The notes: generated by a model not told the origin, from the letters alone. A DNA stretch of 64,000 nucleotides from Marsupella aquatica (GCA_973895155.1 OZ316897.1:5890001-5954000), one strand, 5' to 3'; counted from the stretch's first letter, positions 1 through 12,117 are shown. A program made the numbers and translations.

Positions 1-14
1 ATTTCAATCCCCAG

Positions 15-231
15 CCTGACAGTGCTTCAGGCTAGGTTCTGCTCCTACGTGTGACATGGGTACTCCTCCAAACCATCTTGGGCCTAGGCCTGACAGGACT
101 TCTGACTAGGTCCCGCACCTACCTGTGACATAGGGACTCCAAACCATCTTGGGCCCTGGCCTGACAGTACTTCTACCTAGGTTCTGCCCCTACATTTGGT
201 GACATGGGGACTCCAAACCAACTTGGGCAGG
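15..231. repeat. Tandem repeat, three units of about 71-74 bp
   Basis: Three successive units start at 15, 89 and 160, each opening with CCTGACAG and containing GTGACATGGG and CTCCAAACCA. The units differ by substitutions and small indels, so the array is old. It starts at the window edge and may continue to the left. No coding potential is visible. Confidence 0.8.
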
Positions 232-264
232 TTCAATGTCTTATGGGCCTCAAACTTCAAGGAG

Positions 265-466
265 ATGCAAATATCGTCTGCAAGTGGTGCAGGATGTAAG
301 AGTTACTTCAAGAAAATGCAATATTGTCTACAAGCAGTGTGGTTGAAACCAAAGCCTGGATGGACTTGAAGGTTGTCTCCCATCATCCCCATGGACAGAA
401 ATGCAAATATAGTCTGCGAGTGGTGTAGGATGTCAGAGTCACTTCAAGAAAATGCAAATATTGTCC
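265..466. repeat. Direct repeat pair of about 65 bp
   Basis: A block at 265-329 beginning ATGCAAATAT recurs at 401-466 with few changes; both end in ACTTCAAGAAAATGCAA. The 70 bp between them is unrelated. Together with the preceding 71-74 bp array this looks like non-coding repeat DNA, possibly the remnant of an element that lies mostly outside the window. Confidence 0.7.
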
Positions 467-773
467 AAACAACCCTAAACTTCTATTAAAAATATGCAAA
501 GATAACCTGTAAGATAGAAGTGTAAAGAACAACATCCTAGCATATCTCTGTGTATTTGTCCAGTCCATCCAAATTTGGCTTGTCCATGGGGGCTTCATGG
601 ACAAAGTATCAGTACGTCTGGGCTTTAAGTTCAGTGTGGCTTGTTCAAAAGCAGATTCCCTTCAAAAATAAATAAAACTCAGTATGCATTTCAACCTGTT
701 CTATCATGTGTATTAAAAAGTATCCTCATGATGCAATGGTGAGAATTTATTCAATGCAGTTTAAGAACAAAGA

Positions 774-1122
774 TGTTAAGAAAACCGTCACGAAACAACC
801 ACGAGCATAACCAACAAGCATGCACACACCGACACCAAGAGATACGTGGTTCACCTTTGTCAAGACTACGTCCACGAGAACACACAAGAGCTTTGCTAAG
901 CTTTGGCCATCATGTCCACACAAAGCCTCCTCGCACAAGCTCTCCTCCTAGCACCTCACTAGCTCCCTCAACAATGAGCATGAGTCTGAGTCTCCAAGAA
1001 GAGCTCTCCCTATCCCCTCTATATGCTAGATGCAATAGTCGTGGCTAATCACCATTAACACCGTAATGGCGGTTTAACCTAAGTAAGAAGAGGTTAACCC
1101 AAGACTAGGGTTAACCGTAACA
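774..1122 (-). mobile_element. Solo Ty1/copia LTR (minus orientation)
   Basis: Read on the minus strand it starts TGTTACGG and ends TTAACA. Inside is the conserved copia-LTR block GTGGACGTAG, a short spacer, then GGTGAACCACGTA. The same block occurs in the LTRs at 29721-30017, 30668-30999 and 48782-49124, so all belong to one family. The flanking 5-mers are AAAGA (769-773) and CAAGA (1123-1127), a target duplication with one mismatch. No internal region adjoins, so LTR-LTR recombination is inferred. Confidence 0.8.
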
Positions 1123-1524
1123 CAAGATGATAAATTAAAGTGAATTTCAACAAAGTTAGCTAGTTATTCAAGAAAATTTTACACTAAAAATGTATTTGGG
1201 AAAGAACAAAAAAGCATTGTTTTCTGTTGGATGGACAAGGGGGCTCGTTTTGTTAATCTGCCACTTTGATGGCATCATTTTGGCCTTCAACCATTGTAGT
1301 GGATTGCCGTTAATAGAGTCATCTGAGCTCATGTTGATGTGACAATTCAAAGAGATCAATTAATCTTCCTCTAAATGTTGCAAAGAGAAACCAAATCTCG
1401 ACAATCTCCATGGCAATATTTGCACAACATCTAATGAGGATCATCAATTTTTTGACACACCTTACAATCTCCACGGCAATACTTGCACAACATCTGATAC
1501 ACCTTTGACACATCTTGGGAATAT
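1123..1524. other. Non-coding stretch, no gene seen
   Basis: AT-rich DNA between the solo LTR and the tandem array. A short duplicated phrase around TTTGCACAACATCT (about 1415-1500) is the only structure seen. Confidence 0.5.
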
Positions 1525-2035
1525 ACTATGTTACCATTGCCACTTCATAAACTAGGGATTGGTAGACTTCTCCAAAACCGTCGTCATACATATGTAAAAC
1601 ATATCCGAGTTACCCCAGTTTATCATTTTTAATGCTCATTTATTCGCATTAACTTTTATGGTCTCCGAGCTTATACTATGTTACCATTACCACTTCATTG
1701 TGCTACCATAAACTAGGGATTGGTAGACTTCTCAAGCTCCAAACAATGCTGTCAGCATCAAACTCGTCGTCATACATATGTGAAGCATATTCGGGTAACC
1801 CCAGCTTATAATTTTTTTATTCCTCATTTATTTGCATTGACTTTTATGGTCCGGAGCTTATACTATGTGTTACCATTACCACTTCATTGTGCTACCATAA
1901 ATTAGGGATTGGTAGACTTCTCCAGCTCCAAAACAGTGTTGTCCACATGGAACTCGCCGTCATACAAATGTGAAACATAGCCGAGTTGAATTGTCAACAA
2001 GTAAAACATGGAACGTACATATGTGAGACATATTG
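1525..2035. repeat. Tandem repeat, three diverged units of about 150-190 bp
   Basis: Units begin near 1525, 1674 and 1861 with ACTATGTTACCATT. Each carries TAGGGATTGGTAGACTTCTC and a CGTCATACA block, followed in the first two by a CCCCAG stretch. The last unit is truncated and runs into shorter repeats built on ACATGGAACG (about 2000-2095). Unit length differs because of indels. No open frame supports a protein. Confidence 0.75.
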
Positions 2036-2656
2036 AGTTGGATTGTCAACAACTAAAACATGGAACCGCTTAACAACTAAAATATGGAACGCTTTGACCT
2101 ATGATAGGTTATAGACAAGGGCGACCTTCTCAGTACTACTAGGCCTGCTGTCTATGTGGACGGTTGTCTTCAGATAACATCTATCAATCCCACTGATTGA
2201 ATTCCCGAGAGCTGAGACACAATACTCCGGATTTATCTTTCATTGGTGTGTTTGTTGTTGCTACAACTTGGCATCGCCTGTCTCGGAGTGATCAACGACG
2301 GACCCGAGATTAATAGCTATCACTCCACTAACAGGGTACCAAAGGTATTATACAAGAGAGTAAACTACAGGGGCATACTCTAACCTACAGCAAGAATTCA
2401 ATGAACCTATTGACAAAAGTTTCTTGTCTCTACTATACAAGCAACATTTAACTACGGGAAAAAAAACGGCGAAAGGAATCAAAATCACAAATAAGTTGAC
2501 ACATTGCAGCTCCTCGAGAGGTTGTGCTAATGGAGGAATGTATCTGCCAAAGATATCTGGCTCCATGTGCTCATTCAAGAATTTTAACTGCAGGTCGGCA
2601 AATAATACCATATCAGGGCTAGTCTTTACTTAACGACGTCATTGACGCCATGCAAC
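2036..2656. other. Intergenic / 3' flank of the TTC33-like gene
   Basis: No gene recognised. The stretch next to 2657 should contain the 3' UTR and polyadenylation region of the minus-strand TPR gene, but no single clear poly(A) signal was singled out. Confidence 0.4.
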
Positions 2657-4461
2657 TCAAAGAATATCTGAAAAATCGGACATCAAGTTCTCAGTGGTGA
2701 TCTCTCGCGGCGGCCGCTTCAGCTCGTCCACCCAATCATAATTGTCGCCGTCATATTTGTCAAAGTTGTCGTCCTCCTGTTTATCAAAGTCTTGGTTGCC
2801 CACAGCGATCTGGTGGTGCTCCACACCGAAAGAAAAATCTTTGGTATCATACACCTTGGCTCGGCGGGTGGATGGCAAACTGCTATGTCCATTCGATTGC
2901 AATCGTTCAGCGTCAAGGTTGTCTGCCGTGGACTGACGGACTGCTTGACGATGCCTGATAGCAAGAAACTTTGCTCTTTCAAATTCCGTACTAGCCTCCT
3001 TGTTATCAGGCTTCACATCGAAAACGGTCAAGACTAATAAACTTAGAGTCCATAACATACAATTAAGCAGAATTACTTTGCTACAATGAGAAATGTATAG
3101 CAAATTATCAACACAGGCAAATACATAGTGCAGCCGGCGTCCTCCGAGCCCTGTTTTTTTTCAACGTACCCAGAAGCCAAAAAAGGACTTCGCATTAAAC
3201 GATTCAAAAGTAATTTCTGTAACCGATCAATCTATCTCCGCGCATTCATTACAAACAACTCTCAAACTCAAAAGGGTAGGCTAAAGGATATACCTCCAGC
3301 CACAAGGCTGTTTGCGCGCTCTCGACTGCAAGAAAAGGCTCTCCGTAATTTAGTTGTGCCCTAGCAAGAGTTACCCATGCCTGCAGACGAAATCGCTCTT
3401 GCCATTCAGTAGAAAGACACCAACAACTTCGAAAAAATTCCAGTTTGCTGTTGGGCAATTGAAAGACCAAACAATTAACAGCACCAATCATGTGACAATG
3501 TTAACACCAGCCTACCTCTGCCCAAGTCGGCTGCAACTCCGTGGCACCTGCAGCAGTAATATGGGTCTGTCAGCAGCACCACTCAAACCTTCGCTAGGGA
3601 GGCCGGAAATGACGCCCTTCTCAAGAAAACTTTACCACCATCGTGCTGCATTAGACCAGGTCAGGAACCACGTAAAGCAATGAGACTGGATTGATAGAAT
3701 GAGAGCGTCAGGAACACACTTGTAGCAGCCTGCACAGCGCTCCAGGACCTTCCGATTTCAAGTAAAACCTGTGCCTTTTGCTCGTGTAAAATTGCCTTCA
3801 TCGGCGTCAAATGTATCGCTGCCTCCCACTTTCCGAGTGCCTCTCCAAACCTTCCTTCCTGCGGTCACCACACACCGTGACCTAAACCTCTCAGTAACCT
3901 TCACTTTGACTTATTCTCTCGGTACGGCACACATATGAGTCGCCTGACTGACAGCGTATAGCCTACACGCCTCCTAGGTCATCCAGAGGCTCGGTATAAG
4001 GACCACCAAAACCAAAATTCTAAGGGAGAACTACAATCCATCGTCGTTTTTCACTAATTGCGTCCAAACTTCTCAGGCATTCAAAATTCAAAACCTAACA
4101 GCGTCTGTAAGGCAACAAAATGCGCACGACAGACCTCTGCCAGAGAATTCCCCTCGTTGAGTAGTCGTTCAGACTGCTGCCAATGCTCCAAGTCATCCCT
4201 GGAGCCCACATATTGACACTGGCGCCCAGAGGTCTCTCTGGGCTTCTCTCTTTCAATTTCCATGGTATGACGCTCATCGACAACAACTGAAGATACAGGC
4301 ATAGCGTTGGCCGCATCCACCTGGTCGTAGTCGGCCAATTGGAATGGAAGGCTCTTTGCAGGCAGAAGCGGACGAGTCTTCTTCTTGCTTTGCGGTTTCC
4401 ACACCATCTGCATACGAATTCCCGGCTGGACATTATTCTTCTCCGTCACCATCGGGTCCAT
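2657..4461 (-). CDS. TTC33-like tetratricopeptide repeat protein (5 exons)
   Basis: Exons on the minus strand are 4461-4135, 3858-3720, 3547-3516, 3380-3294 and 3010-2657. All introns are GT-AG, frames join without stops, and the product is 312 aa. Residues about 95-190 hold TPR-type helices. The series GNSLAE, then GEALGKWEAAIHL, EQKAQVLLEIG, WAEAWVTLARAQLNYGEP and KPDNKEA-like PDNKEA is the order seen in tetratricopeptide repeat protein 33. The N-terminus is basic and proline-rich (residues about 20-40). The C-terminal third is acidic, with DWVDELKRPP near the end. TPR proteins act as protein-binding scaffolds; the partner is not evident here. The start at 4461 is the first ATG in frame, but a downstream Met (MQMVWKPQ) could be used. 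The last acceptor (before 3010) is the weakest splice call. The family assignment is firm, the function inferred. Confidence 0.82.
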
Positions 4462-4654
4462 TCTTTCGTTCCGTTCGCTCGTTACCTCACGCGACGAGCT
4501 TACAACAGCGTTCGGCTCGCAAAACCTAGGAGGAAGTCCAGCTTAGAGATTTGCCTGTGTCAAACTCAGTCAAACTCGGGCTCGAGGCCCAAGATTTACA
4601 ATAATAATCTGCATCTTTATGGATATCACTAGCTCAATGCCCGGGCCTTGGATC
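4462..4654 (-). promoter_or_regulatory. Presumed promoter / 5' UTR of the TTC33-like gene
   Basis: This is the only non-repeat DNA directly upstream of the minus-strand TPR gene before the minisatellite at 4655. No clear TATA box is seen, so the call rests on position only. Confidence 0.3.
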
Positions 4655-4960
4655 GAAGATGTCCAAAAAGATTGTTGATTGTTGAGGTAAAAAAAAGATG
4701 TAAACGAGAAAAAAAAAAGATCAAGAAAAGAAAAAATGTAGAGATGAACAAAAGATGTAGATGACAAAAGATGTGAAGGTGAACAATAGATGTTAAGGAA
4801 AGGAAAAGATGTCCACGAAAAGAAAACATGTCTAGGAGAGAAAACATGTCCAATTGAGAAATAGATGTCCAAGTGAGGAAAAAACATGTGAAGGAGTGAA
4901 AAGTCATCAAGATGAGAAAAACATGTCAACATGAGACAAAGACTTCAAGGTGAAAGAAGA
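4655..4960. repeat. Degenerate minisatellite, period about 22 bp
   Basis: A purine-rich block repeats the theme GAAAA(A)GATGT or GAAAACATGT followed by a variable 8-12 bp about a dozen times. Because the period is not a multiple of three and units vary, the long apparent ORFs on the minus strand (rich in F, S, H, L) are by-products of the repeat, not genes. Confidence 0.75.
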
Positions 4961-6275
4961 AGTTATATATGGAGGCAAAGATGATGAACACCAAAATATG
5001 TAAGATACTTAAATACAAATATGAGAACATGTTGAAGAGATTGATACCCACACTCATGCAAACTTTATTCACTCTCAATAAAGACCCTCATCATATACAA
5101 CATTTTTGGTCAATCTTGCATGACCCTCCTCAGAAGTAAAACTTTTAATATATACTTGTAAGAGATGTTGCTATTGAGAAAGGGCTAGGCAAGCCCTAAG
5201 GTGAGAGCTAGGGCATGAGTAATAAAGAGACATGGCAAGTCAAGTAGTGTGTTGTGCAACAGATAAACCAAACAAGCCCCATAATGGCTTCTCACTCCCA
5301 TTGGTCTGATAATCTTCTCCCTTAGTGTGGAGAGGGCAGCAAAACAAAGGCAAGATGAGGGGGGGAAGGACATGAAAGGAATTCAAGAGAGAAATTTAAT
5401 AGGATAATCAATAACTTGAGAGGTGGATCCAATCCTGAAGAGAGACTGGCAAGTCTCAAGGGGGGCCAGGTAAATAATCGCCCTGCACCCTTCTAAAAAG
5501 AGAGAAAACTATCGATAAATGACAAATTATTTCTTGGTGCTTGTTCCCTCTCCTTAGGGTTCTTCCAATAATGATTGAGTGGAGGTTGTACCTTGGATCG
5601 CTTTATACATGTAGTCATATATGTCCATTAAATTGTATGTAGATATCATAGATTTTGCTTATTCATGTTATATACACAGTTCATAGGTTGCCTCAACTTT
5701 AGATGATCTCACAGTTCCCAAAAAAGCTAGAATAAAATGTAAAGGTTGGCATGAGTTCCCACCAAAATCTAGATTGTAAGCAGATGATGACTTCTTTGGA
5801 GGGATTGTATATTATAGATGTAGATTAAAGTTATCCCCAATGTGCATGCCTAAGGGAGACTGGTAGTGAACTTTAGTGCAAATTAATGGGTGAGTTAACC
5901 TAAATGAAACCTTTGAGTACTAGAGGGAGTGAAACCAGTTTTTTGTCCCTTCCAACAGTGTCAGGCCCTTCTCACTGCGGGTTAGAGCCAGGCCCAATGT
6001 TCTGCTCTTTTCCTGCCCAGGCCCGACGTTTTACTCTTTCCCTGTCAGGCCCGTTTTCACTGCATCATTGCCCAAGCCCTCCATAGCTTTGAGCTGCTGA
6101 GCACTGCCCAGCTTCCTTGCCTCCATTGCTCCATCCTTGCCTCCATCGCTGCTGCTCAGGCCCGACATTGCTGCAAGCTCAGGCCCTCCGGCCTCTTGAG
6201 CTGCTGAGAATAACCTGCGGGTTGCTTTGCTGCTTTGCTGCGAGCGGTTTCCCAGATCAAGCTGCCACTAAGGTT
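4961..6275. other. Intergenic stretch without a recognised gene
   Basis: No ORF has a recognisable domain. A CT-rich segment at 5930-6260 repeats the phrase CAGGCCC(GA/TT) several times and looks like low-complexity transposon-derived DNA, not protein-coding sequence. Confidence 0.45.
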
Positions 6276-6931
6276 TCCAGCAAAAACAAACTAGAGACAG
6301 TTGATTATGTCCACCTAGCATATCTAGGTGCAACTTATAATGTGTATTTTGAGATTTATAGCACTAAGATGGGTCAGAAAGGAAGGAAGGTCAGTCAACT
6401 TATCCCAGGCAAGTGTGGACTGATTTGTATGCCTTTTACAAAGCTGAGTATCCACATTCAAAATTTGCACCAGAGTCACTAAAGGACCGTCTTTGAGATA
6501 CACTGAAGGATATACAAACTGGCACCTCCAATTGGTATAAGTGAGAAGGTTTCGATGCAAAGTGCTACTCTCTTGAAAAAAATCATGAAGACTGACCGGC
6601 ATGCATCAAGGAATCTACTAGGAACCAGGAAGATTTTGATGACAGGGAACACTCAACTAATGTTTTGCCTCCCTTGGCTACTCCAATTGGTTCTGGTGGT
6701 ACTGAATGTGTGAACCCAGGGAGCCCACACACCCCTGCAAAAAATAGAGAACACACCTCTGCTACTCCAACAATAGTCAAGGGGAAGGCCACAAAAACAA
6801 GGAGTCTGAATTCACAAGCTTCTTCTCTAGCATCCTTGGCTTGCGAAATGAAGGAGGGCAGGAAAAAAAGAGAATTGTTACTGGATGCAAAGTTGGTCAC
6901 GCAAGCTATAGTAGATTTTTTTAATTTTTAA
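6276..6931 (+). pseudogene. Decayed ORF of unknown function, cut by a LINE
   Basis: From 6410 to 6931 one frame reads as protein except for three TGA codons at 6494, 6542 and 6593. The text (WTDLYAFYKAEYPHSKFAP, then a Ser/Thr/Pro-rich part, then a charged helix with EGRKKREL) is protein-like. An upstream part at 6276-6408 continues it in another frame, implying a one-base indel near 6410. The layout, a small helical domain followed by a low-complexity linker and a charged helix, resembles trihelix/MADF-type or transposase-associated DNA-binding proteins, but I cannot name a family. The frame ends where the A-rich tail of the LINE begins, so the LINE probably inserted into it. Confidence 0.5.
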
Positions 6932-8599
6932 TTTTGGATGGAACGAGATGGAGCCCATGAAACTTTATTACCATGAACCAAAACATAACAAACCGCCTGG
7001 AGGGGGAAGGCAGCAGAAAAAAACGAATTAAGGGGGCTGAGAGGGGGAGCGCACCCATATAGAAAGGGGAGAGGGCAAAACAGTCCTGTCTGCCTGGGGA
7101 AAGGGAGGCAGGGAGAGGGGACTGATTGCCCTGTAGATGAAAAACCTAAAGTGACCATTGGAGTCGCAAAAGTGCATATACTAACTGGATAGATCCTTGG
7201 CTGCACAAAACCGGAGACGACCCTAGAACCTGTTCCAAAGATGGCCAAGACCATACCCTGCTGGTCACCAAATCCATACTCTACTAGTCCCCAAAACACT
7301 CTACATGAATGCCGCCACTACATCAAGGTCTGTCGCGACTAGACAGAGAGTTGCTGCAATCTCCCCACATAGCCAACAGACTTGCCAAAGCCGGAACAAA
7401 GCAAGGAGGAATAATCATGTGTCAAAGAAGGTAACCCTGGTGCGCGATGATGAGCAAATCGGCATAATCAAATCGTCAAATACACCTTTCAGCCAAAACC
7501 CCGCACTTGCCTGCAAATCATGATAAGGCTGCCAGAACGCTCCCGCAGCAATGCTAGATCATAGTCAAAAGAGACGCTACGAATCCTCCAACAAAAGCCA
7601 TAAACCTAGGACCATCCCCACAGTGTGATGGGGACACCGGGAATCTGCCAATCAACGTCAGCAACCGAAAACCTGCTCAAAAGATGAGGGGAACACCAGG
7701 ATGATCTCATCATATGTCTGAAACCAAAATCCTTCCCAACTGCTTGGATGGAGAGTAACCGGAGTTCAAATCCCAAACCAAAATCTGAACCTGATGCCTC
7801 AGGCCTCAACGAACCGAGGGTCCCAAGAAAAGGACAGAGGTCTATATCCTCACCGCTCACATGGGGTTTCCCAGCCTCAGCCGAGAGTATAAATTAACCA
7901 GATAATTCAGTAGGCCTGACTAGAAGGGGGAACCTGATAATCTGATGTGCTCCATCCACAAGAAAGATTCATCGCGAGGAAAATGGCGCAGTTCTCCATA
8001 TCTCATAGATCCATCATCTCCAACTTCCCACAAACGATAGGACGGCCAGCAAGGTAAAAGTGGCAACCATCCCCAGAACAGATCCTGAGAAGAAACCAGT
8101 CTATATGCTACAAGGAAGAACCCTAGAGAACGCACTAGGAAACACTATCTGGAGGAGCAATCATCAGAACTAATTAGGATGATGCAACCTCCCAGACTCC
8201 GGGAGGAGAGCCTGAGAGACAATAATTATTCTAAATTCTACTTGTGTGCAACTATGAATGATAACAGGCTTTCGAGCCTGTGCGGAGAAAAGAGCCGGAG
8301 CCACGTGCCAACAGAAGAAGAGCCTAAGCCATATTCAAATCAATATGAGAGAGTCAACCCGAAGAGGGGAAAACCCCATACTCCCCAGTACCCATAAGGT
8401 TGAACCAGAATGAGAGAGAAGACCCGCAGAGTGGAAAGCCCCGAACTCCATAGAACCCAAATATTATGAAAACTACAGATAGGTGCTTACGCCAAAGCTA
8501 GAGAAGAGGTGGCTCGACACCATAGAGATCTATAAGGATGCAAAAAGAAACTGATGTTCCAAAACACTGGCAACGAGACAACAGAAGTGAGTGGAAATA

Positions 8600-10213
8600 A
8601 GAACCGTAGAGAGCAGAGATCTGGATCAGCTCACACAAACATGTGCTGATAGGAGTTGGGAAACATGATACGTAGAATGCGGGACTATGGACCACAAAGG
8701 AGGAAAAGCCTAGAGAAGACTAGATATAGATATTTTGTTGAGCTGGAGAGCCAGGTGGGGAGGGACGAAGGAGTGAAACATAGGAGGGGGCTGCCCCAAG
8801 ATCAGATGAGAGAGGAACAAAGTATGATAGAAGAGGTGGGAGACCATCCAAGGAGGAGAGAGGTCCAACTAAAAATGTTATCTCCGGGAGCAGAGAGCAA
8901 GGGGGCAAGAGATGTATTTTGCTGCATAGTGTAGCCTCTGTTTCTTCTTATCAGAGGAGGAGCAAAGAGCGACCGATCAAAGGTGAAAAACGGCAGAGGA
9001 GGCAGCAACAAAGGGGGAGAAAACCACAGTCTGGCCTTGAAACAAGCGAAGATTCCGGTTTTTCCAGATAGACCATAGGGTTTTGTATATTACAAATAAT
9101 CTAGCAGATAAACAAGGAGAACGGCCAAGAGCCAGGTCAAGAGTGTTGAGGAAGGAAGTTCCTCCTGGAAGGTGAGACAATGCTGGGACCCGCTCATAGA
9201 ACCATGCGGTACGGTTCCAAGCTGCTGTAGAATTAGAGCAGGAGAAAAGTAGGTGTCGGCTATCTTCAATGTGATTTGTGCAAAAAAGGTAGAGGCCATC
9301 TCCTTGCCCACATTGGAGAGCTCTCCTGCCTGTAAAAAGACCTGCAACAATAACCCTCCAGATAAATATTTTCCCTCTATGGGATAAGTCAGAACGCCAG
9401 ATCCTTCGCTATCTTCTCTGCCATACAACCAAAGAATCAGATGCTTCCCACCGAGAGTTAAGTGATGCATAATCACAGGCAGAGTCATCTAGAAAGGAGT
9501 ATGCTGAAGAGCTACTCAATTGACAAGGGACCCGAAGAGATTTAATTCCCTGCCAGAACCATTGCGATGCATTGAAAGAGTAAGAGAGAGAGGGTGAAGG
9601 ACCATTTTGAAGTATCTGAATAGTGATCCCGAGAAGATCCCGGTACATGGGGCTCAATCCACGGAATCTGGTGATTTGTATCGAATAGTCAACCCAACCA
9701 TTAGAGATCCAATCCCAAAGGTCATGTGCATAGCGGATATTGAGACGTTTGCAGGCCAATGTAATGAATGGAAGAGAGGTGAGTGGGAAGCCATTAAAAT
9801 GGAAGATCAACATTCAGAGGTCCTCTATATTCCACCTAGCCGGAAGGGCAGTGGGACCCGCACTCCACAGAAGCTTACCCCAAATCTTGACCCAGGCCGA
9901 CCATATACTTGTTGTGTAACTCATGCCACGAAAAGCTGATGGGAAGGAGAACAAGAATCGGTCCATAATTGAGTAGCTTGAGTTCCTCAAATTAATTGAA
10001 TCTTTCCATGCTGCAAGCCGTAGGTTCTCGGAGAAAAGGATGGCCCACTCAGAGAGGCTTGGAGCCTATTATTCTTAAAGCCAAGGCCTCCATCTTGCTT
10101 CTTTCCGCTCATACGATCCCAAGAGACCAGGGGGGTCTTCCTTCCACCATCCTTGTTGAATCCCCATAGGAAGTCCTTACATATTTTTTGTATCTTATCT
10201 GATAGACTCCCAG
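8600..10213 (-). pseudogene. LINE ORF2 C-terminal region with zf-RVT motif
   Basis: Resumes at 10213 with LAGSLSDKIQKICKDFLWG and GGLGFKN, typical of the region after the RT thumb. At 9225-9285 is FCTNHIEDSRHLLFSC, the Cys/His cluster of the zf-RVT domain, followed by LWSIWKNRNLRLFQG (about 9030-9085), the usual C-terminal signature of plant LINE ORF2. Several frameshifts separate these pieces. Confidence 0.8.
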
Positions 10214-10221
10214 CCAATTGG

Positions 10222-10855
10222 CCTCATTCACAATTGGAGGACCCAAAAGGAACGTCACACTCAAAAATGACCATAGTTTATTATGTTTTAGGATATCATT
10301 TGTAGGGTGTAATGAGATGATATAGAAAATTTGATGTACTATACTTAATAAACATCCTGTAGGTTGGTAACATTCATTAAACTATCTAGCATTTGAGACT
10401 TTGAAGCTTTCCTTATATGTCCTTCAAAGATTGATAAAAGGACTTGTCACGCAACGGGTCACATCCTTTCAGGACTCAGAAGGACTCTAAAAAATGCATT
10501 TTAGACAATGAAATTTTACCAAAGCATGAATACCAATAGAATAATCTTATATTTCAAAACTCAAATATTGACACACACTAAACCTTTATGTACAGGACAA
10601 AAATAATCAGTAATTTTGGCTTATTTAGGGCCATCAATAATAGGATCCCTTAAAACAGTTGAAAACTTGATTTATCTACATGGTGAGGTAGGTAACACCA
10701 TGTAAAATAGTCTTGTGAAAAAATTAGACTTATATGTCTTGAGATAAAATCATGATGGTGCTTTTTCCATGTTACAAAAGTCATTTTTCACTAAAAAAAC
10801 ATGTTTTTGAGTCCTGAAAGTGGTTCCTGCGAGGTACACCCAATTGTGAATGAGG
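10222..10855. mobile_element. Non-autonomous hAT-like element (634 bp) with TIRs and 8-bp TSD
   Basis: The ends are 16-bp perfect inverted repeats, CCTCATTCACAATTGG at 10222-10237 and its complement at 10840-10855. Both sides are flanked by the 8-mer CCAATTGG (10214-10221 and 10856-10863). Removing the element plus one copy of the 8-mer restores the LINE reading (YTQLAGSLSDKIQK across the junction), which proves insertion. No transposase is encoded. An 8-bp duplication is typical of hAT; the terminal sequence is not a classic hAT end, so the superfamily is inferred. Confidence 0.85.
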
Positions 10856-10863
10856 CCAATTGG

Positions 10864-11703
10864 GTGTACATCATGTGATATACGGTCATGGATAGGAGGA
10901 CCTGCTTTATCAGAAGGACTCTACCTGTGAAAGAGAAGCTCTTATCAGACCAACTAGCCAGACGACAGTTGAGTTTTTTTAGGCAAAAATCCTGAAACTG
11001 AAGTTTAGTCAGATTGTGTCCGATAAGAGCACCCAGATAGCTAGTCGATTGACCCTATGGAATAATAATACAATTAGAGTTTTCGAGCCATGTTGGGAGG
11101 AATTCCAAGCAATAGGGAATGATCTCCGTTTTCTCCAAATTTAGGCAAGCTCCTGCAGCCAATTCATATTGATCCATTATGGTTTGAATTTCCAGAAAGC
11201 ATGATTCCCTAGCTGGGGTAAGAATCCCTAGGTCGTCTGCAAAGAAATGGTGAAATAATGTGAGCTGATCATTAATTTTTATACCGTGTACTTAATTCTC
11301 CCTCCCGCAGTGCTGCATCAAATACATCCATAAGAGGCTGAGTTGAAAGTGCATAGATTAGCGGGGCGAGAGGACAGCCTTGGCAAACACCACACATGAG
11401 CAGAATCGGTTCAGTAAACTGTCCGTTTACATGTACCTTGGCTGAGGCATTGTACATGAGACCCATAATGATCATGATGTGCTGGGCACTCAGGCCCGAA
11501 GTCAACAACGTGTCCCTTATGTATCTGTGGTCTACCCTATCAAAGGCTTTAGAGAAATCCATGTTTATAAAGAGAGCCGGTACATTGTTAGTAGTGAGCC
11601 AATCAGATGCTAGCCATGTTATCAAAACGATGTCCAGAATTTGTTGTGACGCTGCCGGTACGGTGGGTAATGAGTGATTTGGCCTAACAATGCTTAGCAC
11701 GTG
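10864..11703 (-). pseudogene. LINE ORF2 RT core (broken)
   Basis: Contains LFINMDFSKAFDRVDH (first catalytic Asp region), CQGCPLAPLIYALSTQPLM and, at about 11240, FFADDLGIL with the F-ADD catalytic pair. This is the palm of a LINE reverse transcriptase. A frame change near 11280 and stops such as the one before GQSTSYLGALIG show decay. It resumes the RT broken at 15606 and is broken again at 10863 by the hAT-like element. Confidence 0.88.
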
Positions 11704-12011
11704 CATTAGGGGTATCTTAGGCCATAATTACTAGCATAACGATAGTATTTAGGTAGCCATTATGAGTAGGAAATCATTAGTCAATAAGGGGCGTTCGTGT
11801 TTGGGCTGGCGGCGGGTCGCCATTCGCACGCCCGGGTTGCGAGCATGTAATGGGCCCTCACCTTTCCCCCTCGGGTCCGTATAACAAACTTTGGGAGGCG
11901 GCCACTGACACGAGCAGACCCGGACTGGCGGAGTGGCCGGTACACTGCAAGCGTGAAAGGCTCGGCCTATAAGCGACAAGGAGGCGTCGGGCGATCGATG
12001 AGCTTTCAGGG

Positions 12012-12020
12012 TATAAAAAG
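12012..12020 (+). promoter_or_regulatory. TATA box of element A
   Basis: GTATAAAAAGGGGG lies about 100 bp upstream of the ATG at 12118, with a plausible start site near 12042-12045. It is the clearest TATA element in the window and indicates RNA polymerase II transcription of the long ORF. Confidence 0.65.
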
Positions 12021-12117
12021 GGGGCCGATCCGTTGTAGTGCACCAGTTCTTCAGTCCACGAGCCAGCTTCGACCCCAATTCTCTCGCTTATCCTTAGTCG
12101 CCTTCTATCTCCTCTGA

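Noticed and set aside
1525-2035. CRISPR-like array
   Set aside because: Units are long, diverged and directly tandem without spacers, in a plant nuclear setting.
4570-4932. Long minus-strand frames over the minisatellite
   Set aside because: They are translations of a degenerate 22-bp repeat with a period not divisible by three; low-complexity F/S/H/L text.
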